From Clostridia bacterium (GTDB taxonomy: Bacteria; Bacillota; Clostridia; TANB77; CAG-508): DNA of 39,791 nucleotides. Every line of letters begins with the position of its first letter. Position 1 is the stretch's first letter. Positions 9,001-15,377 of this stretch are shown in pieces. Location: assembly GCA_017510525.1 (NCBI GenBank), contig JAFWNC010000018.1:68408-108198 (forward strand). The letters are read 5' to 3'. The notes below the pieces were generated by a model, which saw only the letters and a program-made list of their open reading frames with translations, did not search any database and had not been told where the DNA came from. The translations under genes were made by a program, and so were the position numbers.

Positions 9001-9024
9001 GCGGGGGCAAGCCCCGTCCCTACA
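9001..9024. repeat. GC-rich mini-palindrome upstream of pilin-like gene
   Basis: GGGGC-AA-GCCCC hairpin ending in GTCCCTACA, the same CCCTACA tail seen in the other copies. It follows a short GC-rich stretch (8981-9000) and lies in the leader of the pilin-like gene. Confidence 0.6.
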
Positions 9025-9037
9025 AATAATTCCTCAT

Positions 9038-9231
9038 ATTTGAAATTATATATTAATTTTCTAAAATTTCCTGTATTATAAAATTGAAATATAGAATTTT
9101 GAAGCGTGGCAAGGTATTTCTCAATTTTCGTTAGAAAATTGAGAAATAGCAGAGCGTCCGCAGCCTAAGCTGAGAAATTACTATATTTCAATTTGTAAAA
9201 AAATAAAGAAAATTAATATATAATTTCAAAT
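9038..9231. repeat. 194-bp nested palindromic element
   Basis: Three nested perfect inverted repeats: outer 25 bp (9038-9062 with 9207-9231), middle 14 bp (9081-9094 with 9181-9194) and inner 15 bp (9115-9129 with 9134-9148, 4-base loop). AT-rich arms surround two GC-richer segments at about 9101-9114 and 9149-9172. It has no ORF. It is consistent with a MITE-like non-autonomous element or a large structured RNA; I cannot identify a family. Confidence 0.85.
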
Positions 9232-9245
9232 CTACACACACGCCA

Positions 9246-9264
9246 AAAAAGCCTATGGCTTTTT
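9246..9264 (-). terminator. Intrinsic terminator-like hairpin in the pilin leader
   Basis: Read on the minus strand it is an AAAAAGCC/GGCTTTTT 8-bp stem with a 3-base loop and a T6 tract. It lies inside the long leader between the promoter at 9430-9458 and the pilin-like gene, so it would truncate that transcript unless prevented. Confidence 0.7.
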
Positions 9265-9273
9265 ACACAACAT

Positions 9274-9299
9274 AAAAAACCATAGACTTTTTCTCTATG
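9274..9299 (-). terminator. Second terminator-like hairpin, mutually exclusive pairing possible
   Basis: Minus strand: CATAGA (9299-9294) pairs with TCTATG (9286-9281), 7-base loop, then G and T6. Its 3' half (CTATGGTTTTT, 9285-9275) can instead pair with AAAAAGCCATAG (9264-9253) of the next hairpin, with one bulged G. This gives an antiterminator-like alternative. Confidence 0.5.
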
Positions 9300-9321
9300 T
9301 TCAAACTTATTTTTTCATCAA

Positions 9322-9390
9322 TTAAAGAAGAGACTCTCTCTCTCTCTCTCTCTCTACAGCCACAAGGCTTTGCTTAATCGATTTTCTCAT
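9322..9390 (-). CDS. Possible leader peptide with (AG)11 tract
   Basis: A 22-codon ORF starting at the ATG at 9390, about 33 bases after the predicted transcription start, with AGGTAGGAA about 8 bases before the ATG. Its middle is an 11-copy AG dinucleotide repeat (CT on the plus strand, 9334-9355) encoding alternating Glu-Arg. With 11 copies it stops at TAA 9324-9322; with 10 copies the frame would stay open for about 45 codons to TAA 9265-9263, running through the first hairpin. No homology is recognised. It may be a regulatory leader peptide or the decayed start of another gene. Confidence 0.4.
   Translation of the reverse strand: MRKSIKQSLVAVERERERESLL
9334..9355. repeat. (CT)11 / (AG)11 microsatellite
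   Basis: Eleven uninterrupted CT dinucleotides. Tracts of this length can change copy number by slipped-strand mispairing, and each step would change the reading frame of the overlapping short ORF. Confidence 0.95.
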
Positions 9391-9429
9391 CTTGTAAATT
9401 CCTACCTTTTCTTTTGTTTTATATACTAT

Positions 9430-9458
9430 ATTTTACAAATAACAAAAATAAAAGTCAA
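9430..9458 (-). promoter_or_regulatory. Sigma-A type promoter for the pilin-like gene leader
   Basis: Minus strand TTGACT (-35, 9458-9453), 17-base spacer, TAAAAT (-10, 9435-9430). The -35 plus spacer is nearly the same as the promoter of the second pilin-like gene (both begin TTGACTTTTATTTTT). The downstream gene starts about 500 bases away at 8919. Confidence 0.7.
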
Positions 9459-9481
9459 TACATATTTCTAACATTTTTATA

Positions 9482-9506
9482 GACTTGGGGACGACCATCA
9501 AAAGTC
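9482..9506. repeat. Inverted copy of the pilin 3'-flank repeat
   Basis: Its reverse complement matches 7597-7622 except for one substitution and one missing base. The pair encloses the promoter, leader and pilin-like gene (7597-9506). Confidence 0.85.
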
Positions 9507-9689
9507 TAAATATCACTTCAATTTCTTCTTGACAAATCCCCAAAATGATGTTTAAATACTTTTGATGAAATTTGATTTTATCGTTTTATTCCAATTAATT
9601 TTATCTGATGTGTAGATTCTTACACAAATTTCACTTTAAAATTGAAAATAAAAATTAAATATGCTAAAATAGGAGGTGATAAATGAAGA

Positions 9690-10533
9690 ATGTTAAAACC
9701 TACTAATGATTTTGTCTTTAAAAGGATTTTCGGTGTTCAAAAAAATTCTGATTTATTAAAAGACTTACTTGAAGCCATTTTGCCTGATATTCAAATTAAA
9801 AAAGTAAAGGTTAATAAGGATGTTTCTTTAGAAAGAAAGCAAATTGCTGAAAAACTTGGAATTCTCGATGTTATTGCAACATTGAATGATAATACAATTG
9901 TAAATGTGGAAATGCAAGTTAAAGACCCTTATAATACCATTGACAGATCTCTTTTTTATGGAACTGGAATTTACCATGAAAACCTTAATTCACGGTCAAA
10001 ATTATACAGAAGTTCCACGTTCTATTTCAATTTGGATTACTGACTACAATGTATTTGATGAAGGTCCATTTCATGAAAAAGCAAGACTAAAAAGAGATTA
10101 TGAAAATATCATTTTAACCGATAAATTGGAATTACACTATATTCAACTACCAAAATTCAGGAAAAAGTGTAAAAGAATTTCCAGTAAGTTAGAAGAATGG
10201 CTTTCATTTATCAAATATGATAATATGGAGGAACTTCATATGATTAAAAATGAGAAAATAAAAAAAGCTGAAGAAGAACTTGAATATTTGACAGGAGACG
10301 AAGAAGCTAAAAGGTTAGCTTATCTTAGAGAAAAAGCAATACGAGATGAATACAATTCTAATTCTATGGCTAGAAAAATAGGTTTAGAAGAAGGTATACA
10401 GAAAGGTATACAAAAAGGTAAAATAGAAAATCGTAAGGAAATAGCTAAAAAGATGCTAGAAGAAAATATTGATATTGAAATAATTGCTAAAATTACAACC
10501 CTATCAGTTGATGAAATTAAAAAATTAAAATAA
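9690..10533 (+). pseudogene. Frameshifted Rpn/PD-(D/E)XK transposase-like gene
   Basis: Two overlapping frames together make one protein of the Rpn / PDDEXK_2 family (TIGR01784, annotated as putative transposase or invertase; known members are DNA nucleases linked to recombination). Frame one (9690-10043) has 'LKPTNDFVFKRIFG' and the nuclease core 'LDVIATLNDN...NVEMQV'. Frame two continues from about 9993 with 'GQNYTEVPRSISIWITDYN' and the C-terminal repeat 'GIQKGIQKGK'. The join is near 9990-9996, where one extra base restores 'ENLNSGQNYTE'. The AGGAGG at 9671-9676 is ideally spaced for an out-of-frame ATG at 9683 but 13 bases from the in-frame ATG at 9690, hinting at a second lesion. It is the only plus-strand gene in this island. 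Probably inactive. Confidence 0.8.
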
Positions 10534-10561
10534 ATAATGACAAAGATAAAATTGAATTTCA

Positions 10562-10602
10562 AAACCCGAGTAAACGAATCTTAAATCCGTTTACTCGGGT
10601 TT
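10562..10602. terminator. Shared bidirectional hairpin between convergent genes
   Basis: A perfect 15-bp stem (10562-10576 and 10588-10602, AAACCCGAGTAAACG arm) with an 11-base loop, placed between the 3' ends of the plus-strand nuclease gene and the minus-strand pilin-like gene. T-tracts are short (TTT) on both sides. Confidence 0.7.
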
Positions 10603-10645
10603 AATTTGCTCCATCAAGGGTACTTTGGGGAAGTGTCCCCGAAGT

Positions 10646-11967
10646 CTATTGAACAGTGTACCCCCCTGTTCCATTCGATACAAGATGGCCAGAGCCTAAA
10701 GAAACTATTGGGAATAAAGCATTAGATTTTTCAGCACCTAAGCCGGTTGAAAAAAGCATTTGGTAACCTCCCAGGGATCCGCCGTTCACCAAAAACACTC
10801 CAAATATGCAATTACTCGAGCCCGCAGAAACGTATCGTGAAGACACCCAATAAGAAGTAAAATTTCTGTTTGTCAATATTACTCCACTCTTATTTTCTAA
10901 CTCTGTTGTGAATAAGCTGTAATCTTTTACATAATATGTATGATATGGCCTTATACTTGTTGCAGTTGTAATTACTCCAATATTTGAAGTTGTTGATGTT
11001 CCCTCTGACCTTTGAATAAATGATGTCTGCTGACTTTTGAATACTCCATCAGAAATCGCATCTCCACCATTTATTACTGCTAAATTTTCATTTCCATATA
11101 TTACTGGATATTTACTATTACTTGAACTATATATTTCATATAGTTGTATTGGTGTTGATGGTTCTCCAATTATTGCCTCTATATCATCCATATTTATACT
11201 TCTTGCCGTTGCTCCAACTGATGAATCACTATAAAGGCTACTGCAAGCATCATTTAGTAATTTTACTGCATTATTATATCCCATAGCACCTTGCAATCTT
11301 ACTTTTCCACTGGCATAAGTTTTTGGAACTAGTCTTACTACTCCAGTTGTTGTATTAACATCCAATACTCTCCATGTATTTACATTAAAACTCTGTCCAC
11401 TTGCACTATTTAACGTTTCTGTTCCTGTTTGATCTGATGTTGCAAGTTCTTTGTCCCATAAATATGTTCCACTTGGATTATAACTAACATCAATTAATCT
11501 TTCAGAATATGTTTCACTATTTAATCTTGTTGTTATTGCTGTTTCTATGTCTATATCTCTTGTCTCACTAGTAGAACTACCTTGTCCACCTTCATCATTC
11601 CAAGCTATATGTCCATCATCTTGTATTTCTCCTTCTGTTACTATTTCATCTTTTATAACTTTCACTTGCTTACCTGTTACTTCTATTTTAAAATTTGAAT
11701 CCGGAATATTTTGAGCAACATAAGCTCCAGCTGTATCTGGTGTTAAGCCATTGTCCTTTGAATGATACTCAGCAACCAAATCAGCAGCAATCAAATCAAC
11801 CTCTTCCTATAATTTCTTCTTATTTGTTATATCTTTAGCTTCATTACTTCTAGATAATATTCCATTATCACCAACAACCATTGAAATTGTAACCCCAGCC
11901 AAAATCAAAAGCACAATAATTGTAATAACAAGCGCTATCAAAGTAATACCATTTTTTTCCTTAACAT
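10646..11967 (-). pseudogene. Second pilin-like gene, broken by frameshift and amber codon
   Basis: Homologue of the pilin-like gene at 7678. The N-terminal 'NGITLIALVITIIVLLILAG' can be read, but no start codon lies in its frame. The ATG at 11967, 13 bases after an AGAGGAG site, would be in frame only if the A7 tract (11952-11958 on the plus strand) had 8 bases. A TAG at 11809-11807 then interrupts 'NKKKL*EEVDL', where the homologue has Gln ('IKKIQEEADL'). Beyond it about 380 codons are intact, with a C-terminal domain ending 'YWVSSRYVSAG...NALFPIVSL'. The last ~70 codons are GC-rich (10741-10800 is 50% GC by hand count; 10861-10920 is 30%). TAG ends other genes here, so recoding is unlikely. 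A recent pseudogene, or one stage of a switchable gene. Confidence 0.8.
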
Positions 11968-12005
11968 CTTTTAAAACATCTCCTCTTTTGTTTTTTTATA
12001 AATAA

Positions 12006-12034
12006 ATTACACAAATAAAAAAAATAAAAGTCAA
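12006..12034 (-). promoter_or_regulatory. Promoter of second pilin-like gene
   Basis: Minus strand TTGACT (12034-12029), 17-base spacer, TGTAAT (12011-12006), about 38 bases upstream of the likely original start. Nearly the same sequence as 9430-9458. Confidence 0.7.
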
Positions 12035-12041
12035 TATCTTA

Positions 12042-12608
12042 TTATTCCATCTCACTCAAAATCCAATTTCTACACATAATAGTATTTGAATGTAACATTT
12101 TGTTTTTCTCAATAATATCATTAATTATAAAATCTAAAATAATCAAAATAGCAGAATCTAAATCAGTTTTAGCTAAATTAAAAATATCTTCTCTATCATG
12201 ATAATCTCTATCTTCACTTGTTGCATCAGCAACAAATAAAATCTTTGAAAGAATATCCATATTTGGCTTTCCAGTAGTATGGTTAGCAATAGCCTCTCCC
12301 ATATCTTCTGAAAATCCAAATTCTTTCACTCCAATATATCCACCAATCTTAGCATGCAAAAGTTCTGGACTTTTTAACTCAACCTCATCAGCTTCAATTC
12401 CATTTTTCTCAACAAAATCAAGCTTTTCATCTCTACTCATTTCTTTAGCAACATCATGAGCAATCCCAACAAGCTCAGCTTTTTTTTTGTCAACTCCATA
12501 TATTTTAGCAAGCTCAACGCATCCCTTTACAACACACTTTGAATGAAAATATCTTCTCTCAGATAATGCTTTTTTTACATATTCATCAACTACATCAAAA
12601 CTAACCAT
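12042..12608 (-). CDS. yqeK: YqeK-type HD-domain diadenosine tetraphosphatase
   Basis: An HD-superfamily metal-dependent hydrolase of 188 residues. YqeK proteins cleave Ap4A symmetrically to ADP and so act in alarmone/damaged-nucleotide control. Visible features are 'RRYFHSKCVVKGCVELA', the HD pair in 'GIAHDVAKEM', 'LLHAKIGGYI', 'IANHTTGKPNM', and the terminal 'LHSNTIMCRNWIL', matching the YqeK C-terminal pattern. I use the ATG at 12608 because GGGAG is 7 bases upstream; the frame stays open 10 codons further without a ribosome site. It is often found beside nadD and rsfS, but neither is here. Its leader carries a GC-rich mini-palindrome. Confidence 0.88.
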   Translation of the reverse strand: MVSFDVVDEYVKKALSERRYFHSKCVVKGCVELAKIYGVDKKKAELVGIAHDVAKEMSRDEKLDFVEKNGIEADEVELKSPELLHAKIGGYIGVKEFGFSEDMGEAIANHTTGKPNMDILSKILFVADATSEDRDYHDREDIFNLAKTDLDSAILIILDFIINDIIEKNKMLHSNTIMCRNWILSEME

Positions 12609-12626
12609 AATTATCTCCCTTTTATT

Positions 12627-12652
12627 ACGGACGACCAATGGTCGCCCCTACA
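12627..12652. repeat. GC-rich mini-palindrome in yqeK leader
   Basis: Core CGACCA-A-TGGTCG followed by CCCCTACA. The same 19-base core and tail occur at 14557-14579. Confidence 0.85.
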
Positions 12653-12668
12653 TAGTACAATCATTATT

Positions 12669-12697
12669 AATATATTATTTATCTAAATTAAAGTCAA
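12669..12697 (-). promoter_or_regulatory. Promoter of yqeK
   Basis: Minus strand TTGACT (12697-12692), 17-base spacer, TATATT (12674-12669), about 60 bases upstream of the chosen start. Confidence 0.65.
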
Positions 12698-12733
12698 TAC
12701 AAATACACACAGAAATTTTTTAAAAAAAAATTA

Positions 12734-12801
12734 GGCAGGCATAAAAACCCGCCACTACATTTATTGTATAATTTGTATGGGCGGGGTTCCATCCCCGCCC
12801 A
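12734..12801. repeat. Pair of GC-rich mini-palindromes after the exported-protein gene
   Basis: A degenerate copy at 12734-12759 ends CCACTACA. A perfect copy at 12778-12801 has a 9-bp stem (TGGGCGGGG / CCCCGCCCA) with loop TTCCAT. The perfect copy lies 13 bases beyond the stop of the acidic exported protein and could help to end its transcript. Confidence 0.75.
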
Positions 12802-12813
12802 ATAAATCTAAAA

Positions 12814-13182
12814 TTACGCATCATCAGATGTATTAGTATTATTGCTATTATTACCAGCATTAGTCTTGTTACCTCTTTGAGTCTTAGTACTATTAGTATT
12901 ATTATCATCATCTGGTTTTGCAGGAGGCTCTTGACCATCAGTTGGCATCTCTCCATCTGGCATCTCAGGTCTTTCTCCATCTTCAAAAGAAGGCATATTA
13001 CCATCATCATTAAACTCTCTTGGTCCTTGACCATTACCACCTCTAAATTGTTCACTATTATTTGTGTTTTGAGAGTTATCATCCTTTTTATCATTTATAT
13101 TATCATAAATAACGAAACCTCCAGTAGCTAAAATAGCACCTATTAAAATACCAATAATCAAAGTTAAAATTTTTTCTTTCAT
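12814..13182 (-). CDS. Small acidic exported protein, low complexity
   Basis: A 122-residue protein with an N-terminal hydrophobic segment (about residues 5-25, 'ILTLIIGILIGAILATGGF') and an outside tail rich in Asp, Asn, Glu, Pro and Gly, including 'ERPEMPDGEMPTDGQEPP'. There is no catalytic motif. The ATG at 13182 is favoured by GAGGAT 9 bases before it; an earlier GTG lacks a site. It follows a response regulator and histidine kinase in the same direction, and a copy of the same 24-bp direct-repeat operator that precedes the regulator lies 45 bases upstream of its start. It is therefore a likely regulon member. A cation-binding or wall-associated role is speculation from the acidity. Confidence 0.65.
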   Translation of the reverse strand: MKEKILTLIIGILIGAILATGGFVIYDNINDKKDDNSQNTNNSEQFRGGNGQGPREFNDDGNMPSFEDGERPEMPDGEMPTDGQEPPAKPDDDNNTNSTKTQRGNKTNAGNNSNNTNTSDDA

Positions 13183-13226
13183 ATTTAATATCCTCACTTT
13201 CTTTATTATTTGATATTATTTTAATT

Positions 13227-13250
13227 GCCAAATATTAAAGGAATATTAAA
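13227..13250 (-). promoter_or_regulatory. Candidate response-regulator box upstream of exported protein
   Basis: Minus strand TTTAAT-ATTCC-TTTAAT followed by ATTTGG: two direct hexamers 11 bp apart, the geometry bound by OmpR/PhoB-family regulators. The site at 15342-15365 has the same layout. Confidence 0.55.
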
Positions 13251-13264
13251 TATAGAAAAATGCT

Positions 13265-14512
13265 CTATTTTCTAAAAACAACTTTAAACACCGTAAATCC
13301 ATTACTAGACTCAGCTGAAATCCTACCTCCATGATTTATAACAATACTTTTAGCAATAGCTAACCCTAGCCCATACCTATTCTCATTTCTATTTCTAGAT
13401 TCATCAACTCTATAAAATCTCTCAAATATTTTCTCTTCAGCACCCTTAGGAATAGGAGCCCCCTTATTAATAACCTCTAATTTTATATAATTTCTATCAC
13501 TAGCCAAAGAAATTCTAATTTCACCATCTTTATCACTATGTTTAATCGCATTATCAATCAAAATTCCCATTAATTGCTTTATCTGGTCACTATCGCAACT
13601 AAATTTCAAGTTCTCCTCAATATTCATTTTTAGTTTAATATTTTTTTCAAACATACTACTCTCAAAAGTAAGTGCTGACCTTTCAACAATTTTTGATAAG
13701 TCATTTTGAGAATATAGTTTTTTCTCTTCGCCCGCTTCTAATTTAGCCAAATTCAAAAGGCTCATAATAAGTCTATTCATTCTATCAGTTTCACCTTTAA
13801 TATTTTCAATCCACTTCTCTTGGAAATCATTTTCCAAAGCCTCTGAATTAGCCTGAATAACAGCAATAGGAGTTTTAAGTTCATGAGAAGCATCTGTAAT
13901 AAACTGTTTCTGTTTTTCTAAAGCTTCAACAGCAGGTTTTACAATCCAAAGAGTTAATCTTTTTGAAACAAATACAATTATAATTTCAAGTATTACAAAA
14001 ATAGCAATAGAAATCTTTAAATCATTAATCAAATTCTCTTTTCTACTTGTATTATCAACTATTACTAAACTCATATTCTCTTTTAAACTATATGAGTAAT
14101 TATCAAAATATAAATTTCCAACATAAGTTTTAGTTGTATTTGCTTTCTCTAATATATCTTTAGCGATATTCTCAATCTTAGTTTCATCAATCTCGTTATC
14201 AGTATAATTAACTATCTCAGATATACTATTATTACTACTCAATCGAACAATATAAATAACAGAATCCATGAAAACTTTCTTAGGTTTTTCTTCATTTTCA
14301 AAGTTATTTGGAAAATTATTATTTTCATCAAATCTAGGTTCTAAACGCTGTTCCATTCCATTTCTTTCATTTTCCATCATCTTTAAACTATCTTTAACTT
14401 CATTTTTTTCTCTATTATAAGTCTGATAATTAAAAATAGCTAAAATACTGATTAAAAAAGTAGTTAAAATCAATGTTAATACATAAAAAACCTTATTTCT
14501 CAACTTCTCCAT
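13265..14512 (-). CDS. Two-component sensor histidine kinase
   Basis: A membrane sensor kinase of 415 residues. The first membrane helix is about residues 9-28, the outside sensor domain 30-165, and the second helix 167-184. The sensor begins with an acidic/Asn-rich stretch ('RFDENNNFPNNFENEEKPKK') that resembles the composition of the neighbouring exported protein. The HisKA box holds the phospho-acceptor His210 in 'ASHELKTPIAVIQ'. The ATPase shows the N box 'LIDNAIKHS' and the G box 'YGLGLAIAKSIV'. The ATG has AGGAGGT 8 bases upstream. The cognate regulator lies just upstream, with a repeat-containing 123-base spacer. The stimulus is unknown; a cation or envelope signal is conceivable from the acidic sensor. 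Confidence 0.93.
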   Translation of the reverse strand: MEKLRNKVFYVLTLILTTFLISILAIFNYQTYNREKNEVKDSLKMMENERNGMEQRLEPRFDENNNFPNNFENEEKPKKVFMDSVIYIVRLSSNNSISEIVNYTDNEIDETKIENIAKDILEKANTTKTYVGNLYFDNYSYSLKENMSLVIVDNTSRKENLINDLKISIAIFVILEIIIVFVSKRLTLWIVKPAVEALEKQKQFITDASHELKTPIAVIQANSEALENDFQEKWIENIKGETDRMNRLIMSLLNLAKLEAGEEKKLYSQNDLSKIVERSALTFESSMFEKNIKLKMNIEENLKFSCDSDQIKQLMGILIDNAIKHSDKDGEIRISLASDRNYIKLEVINKGAPIPKGAEEKIFERFYRVDESRNRNENRYGLGLAIAKSIVINHGGRISAESSNGFTVFKVVFRK

Positions 14513-14556
14513 AAATAATACCTCCTGTCAGTCTTTTTTTACCTTAACCAATTGCA

Positions 14557-14624
14557 GACGACCAATGGTCGCCCCTACAACATTTGCAACATATCCCGTA
14601 GGGGCTTATTTTCCATGCCCGCCC
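14557..14624. repeat. Two GC-rich mini-palindromes between regulator and kinase genes
   Basis: 14557-14579 is GACGACCA-A-TGGTCG with the CCCCTACA tail. 14598-14624 begins GTAGGGGC and ends GCCCGCCC, in the opposite orientation. Both lie inside a probable operon, so they are transcribed. Confidence 0.8.
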
Positions 14625-14635
14625 TTTTTTTAATA

Positions 14636-15316
14636 TTACTTCACCTCTAATTTATAACCAAAACCTCTAACAGCCTTAATATTTGCCTTTGTTCCAACAG
14701 CCTTAAGCTTTTTTCTAACAAAAGAAATATACGCCTCTAAATTATTGGACTCAGCCTCACTATCCATACCCCAAACCTTTTCATAAATCTGGTCTCTAGA
14801 TAAAATTTGGTTCTGATTTTGCATAAAATACTCTAATAGTAAAAACTCTTTACAAATAATATCAATTGACTCTCCAGTAGTTTCACAAACCAAACTAGAA
14901 GTACTCTTATAAAGTTTTAAATCACCAGCCTCAACATAGTCCTTTGTCATAGTCTCATTACCGCTTCTAAGCCAAACATTTACTCTAGCAACAAGCTCTT
15001 CAATATGAAAAGGTTTAGTAATATAATCATTAGCACCTTTATCAAAACCATGTAATTTATCTTCTAACATTGACTTAGCTGTAAGCATAATTACTTTAGA
15101 GTCAATCTTTTCATTTCTAATCTCTTTTAAAATCTCAAACCCATTCATTCCTGGAAGCATAACATCTAAAATAATTAAATCATAAATTCCAGAAAGAGCA
15201 TTATCTAATCCATCAATACCATTATTAGAAACATCAACACTATATCTTTCTTTCCTTAATCTACTAGCAACAACATCACTTAATCCAAGTTCGTCTTCAA
15301 CCAACAAAATTCTCAT
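14636..15316 (-). CDS. OmpR/PhoB-family response regulator
   Basis: A 226-residue transcription regulator. The receiver domain (about 1-115) has acidic residues 'VEDE' near the N-terminus, phospho-acceptor Asp51 in 'LIILDVMLPG', the Thr/Ala-Lys segment 'MLTAKSM', and 'NDYITKPFH' with the conserved Lys. A winged-helix DNA-binding domain follows, with 'LLEYFMQNQNQILSRDQI' and the end 'VRGFGYKLEVK'. The ATG has GGAGGT upstream. It is the first gene of the regulator-kinase-exported protein cluster. A two-hexamer direct repeat lies immediately upstream (15342-15365), suggesting autoregulation. Confidence 0.95.
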   Translation of the reverse strand: MRILLVEDELGLSDVVASRLRKERYSVDVSNNGIDGLDNALSGIYDLIILDVMLPGMNGFEILKEIRNEKIDSKVIMLTAKSMLEDKLHGFDKGANDYITKPFHIEELVARVNVWLRSGNETMTKDYVEAGDLKLYKSTSSLVCETTGESIDIICKEFLLLEYFMQNQNQILSRDQIYEKVWGMDSEAESNNLEAYISFVRKKLKAVGTKANIKAVRGFGYKLEVK

Positions 15317-15341
15317 AAATACCTCCAGCTAAATAATATTA

Positions 15342-15365
15342 CCATAACATTAAACCAATATTAAA
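15342..15365 (-). promoter_or_regulatory. Candidate autoregulatory box of the response regulator
   Basis: Minus strand TTTAAT-ATTGG-TTTAAT followed by GTTATGG, hexamers 11 bp apart, 26 bases upstream of the regulator start. It matches the box at 13227-13250 across most positions. Confidence 0.55.
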
Positions 15366-15377
15366 CATAATAATTTT

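Noticed and set aside
11807..11809. TAG as a recoded sense codon (Gln or other) in the second pilin-like gene
   Set aside because: TAG is used as a normal stop here (first pilin-like gene, truB, and this gene's own end), and a separate frameshift also breaks the gene.
12720..13094. Second frame across the acidic exported protein gene
   Set aside because: It overlaps the better frame, has no ribosome site, and is rich in Met/Leu from out-of-frame acidic codons.
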